From: Lepturacanthus savala
Lineage: Eukaryota > Chordata > Actinopteri > Scombriformes > Trichiuridae
DNA length: 64,000 nt
NCBI GenBank assembly: GCA_030544235.1
Contig: CM060481.1
Coordinates: 19,565,892 to 19,629,891 of the forward strand
Direction: 5' to 3'
Shown here: in pieces, positions 48,682 to 61,181 of the stretch
Numbering within the stretch: position 1 is the stretch's first letter
Layout: each line of letters begins with the position of its first letter
Position numbers and translations under genes: made by a program
Notes under the pieces: model-generated
Databases searched by the model: none
What the model was told of the DNA's origin: nothing
The model's input: the letters and a program-made list of their open reading frames with translations, nothing else

Positions 48682-49083
48682 TAGAGGCCTGGGTTTTGTT
48701 ATTATATTCTGCACTAACAGAAATATATAGTATATTTCTGTAAGTGCAGATAAAAAAATCTGCCTTTTAAATTTGACAGCAGGCAATGGCTTTGATGGTT
48801 TCATTGGAAATCTAGAGTTCACAGGATAGAATCTGTGTTCATCATTTAAGACTACAGAAACACATAGTAGGAATTTAAATATACTTCCTTAGAGTTGATT
48901 CTACATTAATTCCATTATTTTACATTTAAATACCCATTATTACAAGCTAAAATATTAAGAAGAAAAAAAAAATAATCACATACAATTAAGCATTATTACA
49001 AGCTAAAATGTTAAGAAGAAAAAAATTAATCACATAAAATGAAGCGTTGGAGTTAATTATATTCAACTTGATTGACAGCCCTA
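48682..49083 (+). mobile_element. Dispersed repeat, copy B, with transposon-like right end
   Basis: Homologous to 3603-3795 but longer. Its right end closes with CTTGATTGACAGCCCTAAT (49060-49078), which resembles the terminal TTGACAGCCCT of common fish hAT-type elements. Inside are a small palindrome AGAAATATA-TAG-TATATTTCT (about 48719-48739) and a 56-bp tandem duplication at 48935-48990 and 48991-49045. No matching left terminus (AGGGCTGTCAA) was found, so it is probably truncated. Confidence 0.5.
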
Positions 49084-50988
49084 ATCTGAAGCCATTGCAG
49101 TGACACAAAAGTGTAAAATAATTGTAATTGAATTGCGGCTCTTCTCCCTAATGACCCTCCTTAGGTAAATGATGTCTCCACCATTTAATCTTGTTTTTGA
49201 GGAGACGCCCCATGAATTCCTGTACCAAGAGAGGAAAAACAAGCCTGGGGGAGGGGTGTTTGTCAAGGCGAGCTGATCAGAGTGAGTGACTGAAGGAAAG
49301 ACGAAGCAGACAGAAAGAAACACAAGAGAAATAGGGCCAGTCTTTACCCAGGACTGTTGAAACCTCCCTGCTCCGCTAGTATTTTACCGATTATTTCCTT
49401 AAAGCAGCTGTGCGCCTGCAGCCTCTGGTGTGTCCTCTGCCTTGTCCCCTCATGCCATAGCTTTCCTCTCTCTCCCTTTCAGCTTCACTCTTCTATCTGC
49501 CCTCTCCCTCCCTCCATCCATGGCTCACTTCTCCTGTGCATCTGCATTCAGTTGTGTATCCCCCCCTTATTTTCACTGTATGTCAAGGCTCACTATGGAA
49601 GCAGAGTGGCGGTAGCATCTGTTTATGGCATGTCCAGCTCTCTATGGAGTCCGTTAATATAGGTGTAACAACGTGTATATTGTTTTGTCTTGCAATGGTC
49701 TACTTCCATGCACTCAATATGCAATATGCTTGTTATTGACAGTTGAATTCATGTGCATATGCATGCACACTTGCACACTCATAATCTCCTTCCATTCTCT
49801 CCTCTGCAGTTAACGGTGTGTGCTTATGGCACATGTATTTAGTCTGGGGAGGCGAGGTTGTAGAGCAGCACATGCTACATTAGTATTACAACGGGGCCAT
49901 GTTGGAGGGGTGGACTGGCAGGCCGACAGCGGGCCGTCATCCTAACTAGCAAACATGTCAATCCTGTCAAATAAAGAGCAGAGATGACCCTGTAAGCTGT
50001 ATGTAGTATGCATACCATTTTTGCACAGTCTAGACAGTGAAGTGATATTTCTATGTTTTGATGCAGAACCATTTTTTTTCACTTCCCATTTAGCTGTGAT
50101 TAGACATTATAGTATCCTTTTTTTTTATAAAGTATCGCACACGTTGCCAGAAATAACTCTGTTGCTGTTGATGCGAGGTGTTTGGATGATTGATTGAATC
50201 ATGTCAGTGCTTGTCATGTGGGTTTGGATTCAAGTTTGAACCTAAAGGGAGGCAACTTGGAAACTTTCATGCCCATCTGCGTCTTTGGTCTGCAGCTCCT
50301 GAGCTGTCCATACCGCAACATGCTAGACTTTGCAGTCTTATTCTGCTCAAGAACCCATAGCTATATCCTGGTTTTAAGGACTGTTATTCACAAATAAACA
50401 TAAAATAGGATGGTATTCCAGACGGATCCAAAGAATCCTAAACCAATTCTCCTTAAAACCGCCAGTGTCGGTTCCAGTCCTCTTCCCTAACCTCACACAG
50501 CACGTCCAGTCCAGAGTCCACAGAGGTAGCAGGATGTGATTGGATCGACCGACGACCAAAAAGTAGAGCGAACAGAAGCGAGAGACTGATCTCGCAGATC
50601 CTCCCGATTTTCCCCCGAAATTCCTTTGATGCATTTGAGCCTGAATCTGAGTTTACACTGTTTTGCTTATGACTAACACTCTCCATAATCAGTCCCTGCA
50701 CACTGGCCCAGGAGACCCCTAGCCAGTCTTATCCGCTGTTTTCCTTGGCTGCTTGGCCTGCTGATGGAAAGATGGTTCTCTGTAAGGTCAAACTGAGGCT
50801 CTAACAACCCGAAGTGAGGTTATGAGAGATGAATCTGAATTGATAACCATGGTTCCATAGCTACTATTTTTGTGGGCAAAGATATTATGACCACCATGTT
50901 TTAGGTTTTATAACCCAAGTACATTTCACGACTACTGGCCATTGAAACATATGATGTGTCAAACTAAGTAACTATTTTTGTCTGAGGC

Positions 50989-51009
50989 CTTTTTTTTTTT
51001 TTTTTTTTG
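50989..51009. repeat. Poly(T) run of about 20
   Basis: A homopolymer in otherwise ordinary intron sequence. Confidence 0.8.
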
Positions 51010-52420
51010 AACGTACAAGGACATCGTCTGTGTCTATATTAAGCCTCGTAACATGTAGTTTTTTATTAAATAGTTTTACACAAATTTGGCTTCCTGGTCT
51101 AATTTATTCTTTTCGAAGCAGTTGATATGTTTGTTATACAAGGAAGGATAAATAAAGGAAGGTCAGAAAGGTGAGACAGTCAAATGTTAATCTCGCAATG
51201 CTTAAGGTTAAAACGTCCAGAGTTTGTCATGTGTATAATTCAATCAGGTAAGAATAATTGGTGAATACAGTTTGATTTAGAGCTGGCGACTGTAGCGTCT
51301 TGAGGTCTGGGGGTCAAGGGGCAGGAAGGGAGGGTCGCTTGTCCTAGAACAAAAGAATGATAAAACAAGTTCACGTGTCTGCAACACGTGACCCGCGTAC
51401 TCTGTTTTTGGCGCGTTTCGGACATAAGATGAGGGAATGTGTGTGCGTGACCCCTTGTGACAGGCCTGTTTCTCCTAGTAATGATGGAGAGTTTCCCTCC
51501 TTCCTCCTGGAATAAATAGCCTTCTTGAGGCCTTATGGGATGTGAATGGAGGGAGGAGACAGGCGGGATGGGAGTGCTCAGATTTGTCTGATACAGAGAG
51601 CATTGAGGGTACTTAAAGTGACATCTGGCCACTTTATGAAAAGCCATGTTTTCTGAACTCATTGGCTCAGAACAAAACTAATTTTGGTGCTCAAATTAAA
51701 TATATTTGTGTTGTGCATTATTAGTTTAGCACCTATCTTTTTCTCAGGAGAAAGTGTGTTTGTTCTCCACAATCCGACATTTGGAGGCTTTCTCATCTGC
51801 TCTGAAACTTCAAAATTGACATCTGCAACTAAATTGTAATGTTGGGTATTTTTTTCCCCCTCTCTTCCCATCAACTGCTGTGGTCTGTGTGCATGAGTGC
51901 ATTTGCCCATATGTGTGTTTGTGTGCTTGTCTGTGTACCGTAGTCCTGCTCAGTGCTATGCTGTGAATATGAAATAGGGCAGCTAGCATCTGCACTGCAG
52001 CCATCCCACCCTGGTCCCTACACTGTGCCTACTGCTTAGTGCAGCTGGCCAGCCTGCAGAAAGACTAGCTTAGAGCCTGTGTGTGTTTAGTATGAGTGTG
52101 TTTTGAGGAGTAAGACGGTTAAGTGCTTCTATGTTTTTATCCTACTTTTGATATACGAGAGATTTTTTTTTTTTTTAACTTGTACATGTGGGTTTTTCTT
52201 CACATCTGCCCGTATGCATTTAGATGCATCTTTATCCATCCCTGTGTTTTGTTTAAATACACGTAAAAAAAAAAATCGAAAATATCCTGTAATTATCAAT
52301 GAAGGCACCGGAAAATGGTGAGAAATGCACTGTGACAGAGAAAGTGAGCAAATATTCACATTTAAGATGAAGGAACTAGGAAATGTGCAGCTTTTATGCA
52401 TGAAAGACAATTGAAACAAT

Positions 52421-52798
52421 AGCCCTTTTTACACAGAGATCCCTAATGGTGCAACGAAGACTCCTCATTATTCCGCCTTTGCCTTTTTACACTGAACCAA
52501 ACAAAGCCGGTGTGATCCCGCTCTTTGTGTGATTGTTAGACCGCATTCCAGTGTTGCAGAATCAGACGTGACCTGTGGAAAAAAAGGAAGAGGATACATT
52601 GGAGGATAAATTGAAGAGAAGTGCATAGAGCATGTCATCAAAACATCCCGCTCCTGTGCCGGCTGCGGCCTTTACCCAGACAGTCAATTCACCGATGTAA
52701 CTCCCGTACCTTGTCGGCCTCTTTGCAGAATAACTCTCCCCCCGATTCCGCAGAACGGCACAACACTCCCGCCTTGAACAGGTTGTGTAAAAGGGGCT
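52421..52798. mobile_element. MITE-like element with AGCCCYTTTTACAC terminal inverted repeats
   Basis: The left end AGCCCTTTTTACAC (52421-52434) and right end GTGTAAAAGGGGCT (52785-52798) are inverted copies with one mismatch. A second subterminal copy of the motif (TTTTTACACTGAACC) occurs near 52485. 378 bp, no coding capacity, flanks without a clear target duplication. I recall such 'AGCCCCTTTTACAC' ends as frequent in teleost genomes but cannot name the superfamily safely. Confidence 0.7.
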
Positions 52799-53718
52799 GA
52801 TGACTCAAATATCAAAATATTTGCAGATGAACTACAAGTCAGTTAAGTGTGTGTGTGTGTGTGTGTTTTTTTTCAGTTCTAATTTCATGAACGTCTGGTT
52901 CTAGTCTCTTCAAGGTGCTAACCATAGATTGTATGTAAGTAGCTGTTTCGGGGTGTGGAGCTTGTGTGTCCCCGAAAACGTTGAATACTTCTCCTGGTCA
53001 TGAAGGGCTGACTGAACTCAAAGGCCCTGAAACACAAGAAAGCAGGAAAGAGGGAGAGGACCAGAGGTAGAGGTGAAAAGAGCGAAGGATGGGGTTGGGG
53101 GAAGAGGAGAAGAAAAAGAACACAGAATCTGTGACAATCAGCCCTTTCTCTGTGTCAACCGAGGACAGAGCGAGAGCAGTTTGATTTCTCTCTTTGCCTT
53201 TCTCTCTCTCACTCTCTCCCTGTCTGTGGCTAATATGAGGAGATAATGGGCCATTGAGGCTGAAAGGGAAGGCTTAAAAACACCTTAGTCATGACTGGGC
53301 TGCCACTCAGCGCCACTGATTAAATTACCCAGATGAAGCAGGGTATTTATCAAAGCACAACTACAATCTATAAAACTGCACTTAGTTAAAGATGTCAAAT
53401 CACTGTCCGCAGCTCTTTGTGGCTGCATGCGTATGTTGTGTGTGCAAGTGGAACACTGCGAACACAGAAAATAGAGTTTAGTGTCATTTAATTTCTCTCA
53501 GTGACACAGTAGGAGTTGGATATCTTTGAGTAGCCAGACCTTTTTGCTTTAATTCATTCACTTTGGCCAGTGGCTGTGCCAGTGCTGGAGAAAATTCTGG
53601 ATGAATCCATGAATACTGTCAATAAGACTGAAACAGCAGACACAGAATGTGATTGTTGATCAAAAATGCAAGTGAACTGACTTAACTATCCATCCAGCAG
53701 CAGGGTCAAATACTGGCC

Positions 53719-53882
53719 CATATTGGCCTGTCCATCCTGGAAGAGGGATCCCTCCTCTGTTAGGAGTTTTTCCTTGTACGATGTGAGCGTCCAATGACAG
53801 GTGATGTTGTCTTGCTGTTGTACAAACTGTAAAGCCCATTGGGATGAATTTTGGGCCATACAAATAAAATTGACTTGACATT
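53719..53882 (+). mobile_element. Teleost retroelement-type repeat, 3' tail
   Basis: Contains CTGTCCATCCTGGAAGAGGG, GGAGTTTTTCCTTGTACGATG, ACTGTAAAGCCCATTGGGATG and GGGCCATACAAATAAAATTG ending in a TTGACTTGACATTG tail. I recognise this series, including the AATAAA and TTGA-rich end, as a very common fish interspersed repeat. The polarised tail suggests retrotransposition. The class (SINE or LINE tail) is uncertain and the 5' part is missing or deleted. Confidence 0.7.
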
Positions 53883-54697
53883 GTTTGAGGCAAGGAACAT
53901 TAATGAACATAAAGTTCATCAATGAATCAAATGGCTCTTGGAACAAGTCACCATTTGACCTGACAGCAGTCTGATATTGGGCAAAAGGGCGTCTTACTAT
54001 GCTCCTGCCTCTTGTGTTGTGGTGTGTGTGCATGTGTATATGAATGAGTGATTCTCGTTGTTAGTGAGATGAAGGAAACTCATGAGGCCAGTGATGCAGG
54101 CGTCTTGCTCTTTAGATGGATGTTCACCCGCTGTGTCTCTCCATCAGCCTCCCACTGTCACCAAACTGCCCATTCAGCATCTCTCTGTGTACTGTATGTA
54201 CATGTGTGTGTATTTATTTTACGACAAAGACTGCATGTTGATCACTGTTATATCCAGGACTATTTTGGGTCCGTGTAAATGTGTGATGTCCTGACACATC
54301 TTATTCTGTATGTGTGTATTTCGTGTTTGCATCTAGATTTTAGGAAAAAGTGCAGCAGGCAGCAAATGCTAGAGCTGGTGGCATTGTGACAAAATTAAGA
54401 ATGTGTTACGGAGTAGGAGGCGGAAGATTGGGGGGGGTAAAGAAAGAGGAGAGCACAAATGAGGCAGTGAACAGAGAAATGTTACTGAAGGGGTGATGAG
54501 GATGGGTGGCTAGGAAGGAGGAGGACAGGGTAGTAACGATGGATGTGTTGGAGGGGAGAGAAAAATAAGGGAGTGGCAAGGAGGCCCATCAGTGGGACAT
54601 ATTGATTGTACCTCCATCCTGAGCGTCTGTAATGAGATCTAGTGGCTATGGCTTTCTGGAGGAGCAGATTTGTCACCTGGGGCTAGACACTACAGCT

Positions 54698-54720
54698 GGG
54701 GGGGGGGGGGGGGGGGGGGG
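54698..54720. repeat. Poly(G) run of 23, followed by (AG)4
   Basis: 23 consecutive G on the + strand, then AGAGAGAGG. It can form intermolecular or intramolecular G-quadruplex structures and is a likely sequencing or assembly weak point; the true length is uncertain. Confidence 0.9.
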
Positions 54721-55189
54721 AGAGAGAGGAGGGTCAAGAGGAGAAGGGAGGACACTGCTGAGGGAAAAGAGACAGCTTAGCTTTAACGGTACAGAACGAT
54801 AAAGTACGGCTTTACGATTAAAAGACAAGACACAAGTGATGACTAGAGGGGAATCTAAGAAAATGCCTGTTGGGAGCATGCAGCTAATTACTGCAGACAG
54901 TCTATGTCTGGACTCATCTCCATGGTAACAAGATGGGCCAGCACACAGGAAGACGCAGACAAGGAAATCAATGAACAGACAGACAAAGCAGAGAGAAAAA
55001 CCCTGCTTATTAGACCAGATTCACCCTTTCATGTTGTTTGTCTCCCTGCACATAAATGTATGCGTACTAGTTCATGCCTTTTGTCCCTAGATTAAGACTT
55101 ATTTTTTATTGCTGTGCCAGTTGCTAAGAGGTAACCATACATATGTGGATTTTTTTTTTTTGTTCTTGTATGGACAGATTTGACTGGGC

Positions 55190-55440
55190 AGGGCGGCGGC
55201 GTTCTGGAGATCAGAGAAGGTTTCATATGATGAAAATGTTGCTGGTTTGAATCATGTGGCAGTTGAGAGAGTTTGGCTTCCCAAAAGAAAAAAAAAAGCT
55301 CTATGCTCCCTCAGCAACTACTGCTGAATTGTCCTTGAGCAAAGCAAGAAACCTCTAAATGAAATCAAACTTTTTTAGTGGCCAATAGCAGCTGCCATAG
55401 TATAATGTGATTATACTTATACTTGGAAGCTGTGCGATGA
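55190..55440 (+). mobile_element. Decayed tRNA-derived SINE-like element
   Basis: A B-box-like GCTGGTTTGAATCATG (55240-55255, compare GGTTCGAATCC) is followed by text resembling fish tRNA-SINE bodies: CTCCCTCAGCAACTACTGCTGAATTGTCCTTGAGCAAAGCAAGAAACC (about 55308-55354), where 'CCTTGAGCAA(G)GCA' is the familiar motif. The A-box is not clear and the tail is diverged. It is an old copy; ends are approximate. Confidence 0.5.
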
Positions 55441-56339
55441 GAGTCTGGTGATAAAAATCATGTGTGCTCATTCAGCCATAGACGGATTGAGACACTGCAG
55501 GTTTATTAACAGGTTCTGCAGCCACCCGGGTACTTGTCGAGCACTATGTTGTGGCAGTTTGGTGTTAGAAAGAATAATTATTTAATTATTGTGCCTGTTT
55601 GCAGGAGAGAAGAATGTGTTTTTAATTTTCATTGTAGACTATATACATATAGGAGCTTTGTCACCAATATACACATGATTTCCTACTTTAATAGTGAAGA
55701 TTGACAGAATGCTGCTGTTGATATAAATGAACAACTTGACGTGTTGAGGCAGGTGTTCAGATATGCGAAAGGGGTGTGATTGTGAGCATATGTGTGACAG
55801 CAAGGGGAAAAAATCTGAGCAACAAATATCTTGACAAATTATAACGTAATTTATTTATTTGTTAACATGCAAAAAAAACCTCGGGAAATGAAAAGATCTG
55901 CTAAATTAGCCGGTAGATCCCAAGAAACACATTTTTGTTTTCACTTCTTTGTGAGCATTTTCCCCACAATGACCAGCTTACAGAGTCATGTGTATATATG
56001 AGTGTGTGGATGGCGGAGGTTTGTTAGCTTTGGAGTGAAACAAACACTAAAAAGGAAGAGAGACCGCTGCATGAACTGTGTTTGTGTGTGAGACGAGCCC
56101 TGTTCTCTTTCAGCCAATTCCAACCATCAGTAACCCAATATAGTCTGGGTCATTTAGCCAATAGGACATACACACAGAAAAATTGTCGGGGTCAGGGTGC
56201 TCTGCCTTTTCCTTCTCTGAATGACACTAACTTTTATGTAAGAACTTATACTTTATAGAGAGTCTTGTGAAATTGATGCTTTAATTGTGGTTTTACCTTT
56301 ATTCATATCCTATATATGTTAATATGATTCTTACAATCA

Positions 56340-56860
56340 CACGCCTTGGACACACCCCTTAACATGTGTCCTGAGCGATCCGATCACAAAGATTGACACC
56401 TGGCATTAACACGCATCTCAAGGAACCGCTTGGGATCGGAGCTCACTTCCCTGCTCAATATGCAACATCATATCCATTTGCAAGACCAGTTCAGCCTTTT
56501 ATTGCATTTACAGGATCGTAACCTATAACTCACAGTCACCGAGTGTCTCTCTTCTGCCTGTGGAGGGCCCCGCCCTTGCTGAAACACACAGACTTCAGAG
56601 GGGAGAAATTAGCGCGTTTCAGCTTAATGTGGCCCAGGACGCATTGCGTACACACAGACGCTGTTTACACTTGGTATTAACATGTGTGGAATGTAGAACA
56701 TGTGTAAGAATGTGGTCACAGTCCCAGACCACCTCCGAATGCGGTTTGAGCAATCGAATCTCAATGCATCCTTATTGCCTCTCGGGTGTGTTCACGCCCG
56801 GTATTAGAGCTGTCCACATGTGAACAGATCACCCAGGATGGACGTTAATACCAGGTGTGC
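56340..56860. mobile_element. Fold-back DNA repeat with ACACCTGGYATTAAC inverted ends
   Basis: GACACCTGGCATTAACACGCAT at about 56395 is matched in inverted orientation by GACGTTAATACCAGGTGTGC at about 56841-56860. An internal partial copy (TTTACACTTGGTATTAACATGTGTGG) lies near 56664-56690. Repeated GATC(C/A)GATCAC and GATCACCCAGG motifs flank the ends. This type of palindromic 'GGTATTAACATGTG' repeat is common in fish. No coding capacity. Exact termini and superfamily are not determined; an outer partial copy may start at 56357. Confidence 0.6.
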
Positions 56861-58263
56861 AGAGTCCATATAGGGTAGACAATTATTGGATGAAAGAAGA
56901 GACGGACTTGGCGCGCACATGTGTGAAACTGACTCACTCGACATTCATCTGAACTTGAGCATGGCAGTAAGAAACCAATTGTTTTCACATTTTTGACACA
57001 CACTGTTTGACGTTGACTGCTGTCTGTGTCTTATACCACCTGCAAAACACAATGCGATTGATCCAGTGATATAAAACCGAGCATGCCTTTGTGGACATCC
57101 ATAACTGTCTTCTCCAAACATTTGCCGTTTTGGATTAAGGCATCACTGTATGAGTGATACACACCCTGCAAAGAGACACCGCAGAGTGTCATGGTTGTCA
57201 TTGTCTTGGTGTCAGCTCAACAGGATTATATAGAGTTGATAGAATGGAAGGACATGTGGTGATTGCTGAAATACACCACTTTCAGTTTGTTATTCCTGAC
57301 ACATGTTATCTCTTCTGTTTACCTACTAGCTGAGATGCACAGTGCCAATTCTGAGGAAAAACGATTGTCAACAATTCCTAAGAACTCATGTCAATTTTAT
57401 TTTCATCACATAATGCAGCGTCATAAAATCACATGCCAGGATTTAAGCCTGGGAGATATAAAAAAAGAATCATAACTGATCAGAATTCCAATGAAATATC
57501 TTGATATTTACAAGTATGCATCTTTTCTTTTGCTTAACTCCTTGAACCCATTGAAAACACACAAATTCATGTACACACAACCTTTTAGGTGTTGGGAAAG
57601 CCACTTGCATAATAGCTGCCCTTTATGTGTGACAATAACTCTGTGAGGGAGTGGCTGTTGCAGAGGAAAAAGAGGGGTGATACTACTCTTCTCATCCTTT
57701 AATGCAGGCCGAGAAATGTTTGTACATATTAAGTTGAACAGAACGTATAAACAATATTCTTTTAGTATGAATAAAATAGTATAAGTATGAAGCTGTTCCC
57801 CACGCTATCACTTGTAGTTGTAATCATACTTTCCAATCAACCTTAGCTTGCACTGTATATACTGACAAAAAATGTTTACTTCATTTTAGATGTAATGGAG
57901 AATAAAAAATACTTATATTAAATAGTAAACCCTAGAGATGGACTCAGTGAGGAAACCATAGTGTGAGCTTGTGAGCCTTCTCATAGCGGTTAATAATTTC
58001 CCTAGAAATCAAAGTGAATTTTCTCATTAGTAAAGCCATTTCTACTAATTTTGCTAGATTACAAAGTCAATATGAATCACAATACACCTCAGTCAAAGAC
58101 TTCTCAACGAATAGTTTAGTTTATTTGAAAATCTTGTTTTTCTCGTTGGATTTGAAGTGGAGATATTTGGCTAATGGTCATGAAATTGTCGATTCATAAT
58201 TTCCAGAGAGTCTGATACTCAGGAAACACTATTAATAGTTTTTATTGTTGTTTTTTTCATTCA

Positions 58264-58342
58264 TCGTTGGCCCAGGGGTACACACTACTACTAGATTATG
58301 GAATGGGGGGCTCTGATAAAGAGGGGCCGCTATTGGGCCAAC
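58264..58342. repeat. Short inverted repeat GTTGGCCCA ... TGGGCCAAC
   Basis: Nine-base inverted ends bound about 78 bp (CGTTGGCCCAGGGG ... TATTGGGCCAACA). It could be a very small MITE. No target duplication is evident. Confidence 0.45.
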
Positions 58343-59193
58343 AAAAACCAAAAACCAGATTAGAGGTTAATCTTGATAACATATCTCTTGACTTCCTGTG
58401 TATTGGTTAGATTCAAACTGAACCAACTACACAAACATCTACAAAAACAGTGTAATTCTTAATTGGAAAATGTATCTGAACGCTATCACGCTAAGATCCT
58501 CCCTCTGCCCCTTGGCCTCACCTTGTTCCCCCTTATCTCTATTCCCCCATCTCTGTTACACTGCTACTGCCCATCATGGTAAACTCAAACAGACCCATGG
58601 CTTGGTTTGTGTCTGCTTGTGTGTGCACTTGCTTGCATGTATTCCGACGCTTCTGATGACAGTATCCCTGTCTCCCTCCCAGCAATTAGTATGTTTTTGT
58701 TTACACTTTCCCCCCCTCCCCTCTCTCTCCTCTACTCTCTCTGGGCGAATGTCTTACATCAGATCACTTGAAGCATTTATAGCAAAGCTTTTGAAGCTTA
58801 GGACTCCCACCGTGGCCAAATATAGTAAACGTGAATCCAGCAGCTGTGTGTGTGTATATGTGTGTGTGTTTGTCTGTAAGAGGGTGGATGAGTGTGTGCG
58901 CATGCATGTGCTCTCCTGAGTAAATGGCTCTGGGGTAAAAACGTGTTTGTTATTGTTCCCAGCACTTCGCCTGTAGACAACACCGACAATTAAAGGGGAG
59001 GTTTTATGTGTTAAGAGCAGGAAGTGTTGCTGTGTGTGGCTGCACGCTATTGGCTGCCCAGCTTCACCCATGTTCTTTCCCTGGGGACTGAGCAGCCAGG
59101 GCCCTTTATTGCCATGGCCAAATGAAAGGTAAACACCACACACCTTTGATCAGGCTTTGCATTTAAAACCCTTACTGGAACTGTGTACGTGTG

Positions 59194-59194
<1 letters not shown>

Positions 59195-59227
<33 letters not shown>

Positions 59228-59240
59228 ACACGCACGCGCA
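59195..59240. repeat. (TG)15 running into CG/CA alternation
   Basis: (TG)n followed by GCGCACACGCACGCGCA, entirely alternating purine-pyrimidine and so prone to Z-DNA. Confidence 0.9.
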
Positions 59241-59409
59241 GGGAAGCGGCGAGCAAATTGTTGAATGACACAGTGAGGTTTGCATGCGTGTGTGTGTTTA
59301 GCTTAATGAGAGATAACCTCTCCAGGATGCTACCGCCTCCTCCTCCTCCTCCTCTTGTTGTTGAAGCATGAGTGAAGTCATCCCTCCATACATGTGTCCT
59401 TTCCTCCAT

Positions 59410-59440
59410 CCCCCCCCCACCCCCCCCACCCCCCATCCAA
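59410..59440. repeat. C-rich run
   Basis: Three poly(C) runs of seven to nine bases separated by A (CCCCCCCCCACCCCCCC pattern). G-quadruplex-prone on the - strand. Confidence 0.8.
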
Positions 59441-59725
59441 CCCAGCATGAAAACAAAACAAGGCGTTGTATGAATGAAAGTGGGAGGGGCCCCGGTGGCC
59501 TAGAAAGGCAGGCAGGCAGATAGAGAGATAGATAGTGGTGCAAGGCAGGGTGAGGCTGTGGTGGAGAGGAGGAATAGAGAGGAGGACAGCAGAGTAGGAG
59601 GAGGGGATGAATGAACGAGTGAGCTGACTGGAGCATGTTTGGCATAGCGGCTAGCTTGTGTAGCCCTAGCACCAGCGTGAGCAGAATGGGGATTAATGCT
59701 GCTGCGGTAGTGGTGTTATGATACC

Positions 59726-59758
59726 GTCTCTCAGCAGGGAGTACCCCTGCTGAGAGAC
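59726..59758. repeat. 33-nt perfect hairpin, 14-bp stem
   Basis: GTCTCTCAGCAGGG, a five-base AGTAC loop, then CCCTGCTGAGAGAC: a perfect 14-bp G/C-containing stem. The surroundings (59640-59790) are not simple sequence. There is no T-run to suggest a terminator, and it is too short for a miRNA precursor. Confidence 0.85.
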
Positions 59759-60849
59759 TGCTGCTCTGGGATCAGATAGAAGTAGGAGAGAAAAAACGGT
59801 AACTACACCACAGAAGAGTAAAATAGAAAATAACCATGATTAAAAAAGAGATAACAGGGCAGTGCACTGATTTATTGACATTAAAATAACGATAGGGGGA
59901 GTAAACAACTGTTTTTTATCACTGTGTATTGAATGGATTTGATGTAAAGCTGATTTTAGTAGCTCCACCTACATCTGTTTTGGCCTTGCTCCAGTCTTAA
60001 GCTTAATTCACCCAAAGCAGCAGCAGTAGATTCCTCTTCCCCTGGCATGCTGGCTCCTTGGCTGCGTCTGCCCCCTGTCTGCCCCAGCAAGGCCAGGGTT
60101 AACCCTGGGCGTCTCTCCTCCCTGACATGGAAGAGGCCATTGAATGGCTGCCTCCCCTAGCCAGCTAACACATTGGCTGAAGCCGAGGGTGGATCTAGGG
60201 CTGGCGCGGCACTCCGGCATGGATCCCCGGGGCTGGAGCCGGATCGGCGAGCCGTCTCCGCTCTGTTATGCGATGCCGTGGTCACAGCATGTACACACAC
60301 AGCAGACAGACGAGAGGGGGAGGGCTGGAGAGGAGCTATGCATTTTTTTCTGTGTGGGTCAAAGACTGCAGCGGTGGGCTTACCAACTCACAGTAAAGAA
60401 AACGCAGCGGAGCGACCTCTGCATGAACTACCGCAGAAGGTCGGAGATGATGTTTTTTTTTTTTTTTTCTATATTAGTCACTTCCCTCTCTGCAATTTTG
60501 ACCCCTGTCCCTTTTTGTCGTTATTCTTTCCTTTTAACCTCATTATCCCGACTCTGTTCTCCCCCTGCCACAACCCTGTCCACCCTCCGCCTCAGGCAGC
60601 ACAATGGGCAGCCCTCCTGTGCAGGAGGTGTGTATATGGGGTAGTCCTAGCTGAATCCTTGGCAGTAAGTCCTCATGTAATATCCTCATAGAGGTGGCAT
60701 CCCATGAAAACTGGCATTTAGTGCCCCAGTTGCACTTTTAGACTAACTGATAGTAGTGTGATACACCCTGAACAGAATTTAAGTCCTTAACAACTAGTAT
60801 TTTAAGTCCCTAACAGCGAAGTTCTTAGTTGTTAGCGACGAGTTACCAT

Positions 60850-61181
60850 CAGGGATTCTGTGGGGTCTTAAAAAGCCTTGAATGTATGAGTTTGGAAATA
60901 GTACCTGAAAATATTTACTAATAATCAATTAATAGACTTTTTACCATTCTATTTGCTGTAATACATTATATTCACAATGTCTTAACTACTGCAGGTGAGG
61001 TTTTAATGAAAAAATTAATTTCAATGGACGCAATATGCAAGTAATACAAAAAACATTTTTTAAACATAGTTTTTCTTTGTCAGTATGTCTGTTAAATAGG
61101 CTGTGAAATGGGTATTAGGTTTAATATAAATGGTCTGAAAAAGTTCTTGAATTTAACTTGAAGAAACCTGTAGGAACCCTG
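60850..61181. mobile_element. hAT-like non-autonomous element, CAGGGWTYC ends
   Basis: The left end CAGGGATTCTGTGGGGTCTTAAAAAG and the right end CTTGAATTTAACTTGAAGAAACCTGTAGGAACCCTG are inverted copies at the tips (CAGGGATTCTGTGGG against CAGGGTTCCTACAGG). I recognise this from a common fish repeat with 'GGGGTCTTAAAAAG ... AACCCTG'. About 332 bp, AT-rich interior, no transposase. The flanks resemble each other (TTACCAT and TTCACCAT) but do not form a clean duplication. Confidence 0.7.

Noticed and set aside
50400..50700. Possible mobile-element coding fragment
   Set aside because: The translated frames on both strands show no transposase or reverse transcriptase motif, and no terminal repeats were found.
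60144..60691. Two overlapping frames of 166 and 172 codons in intron 2
   Set aside because: Both cover the same DNA in different frames, include a poly-Phe stretch from a T run, and resemble no known protein.
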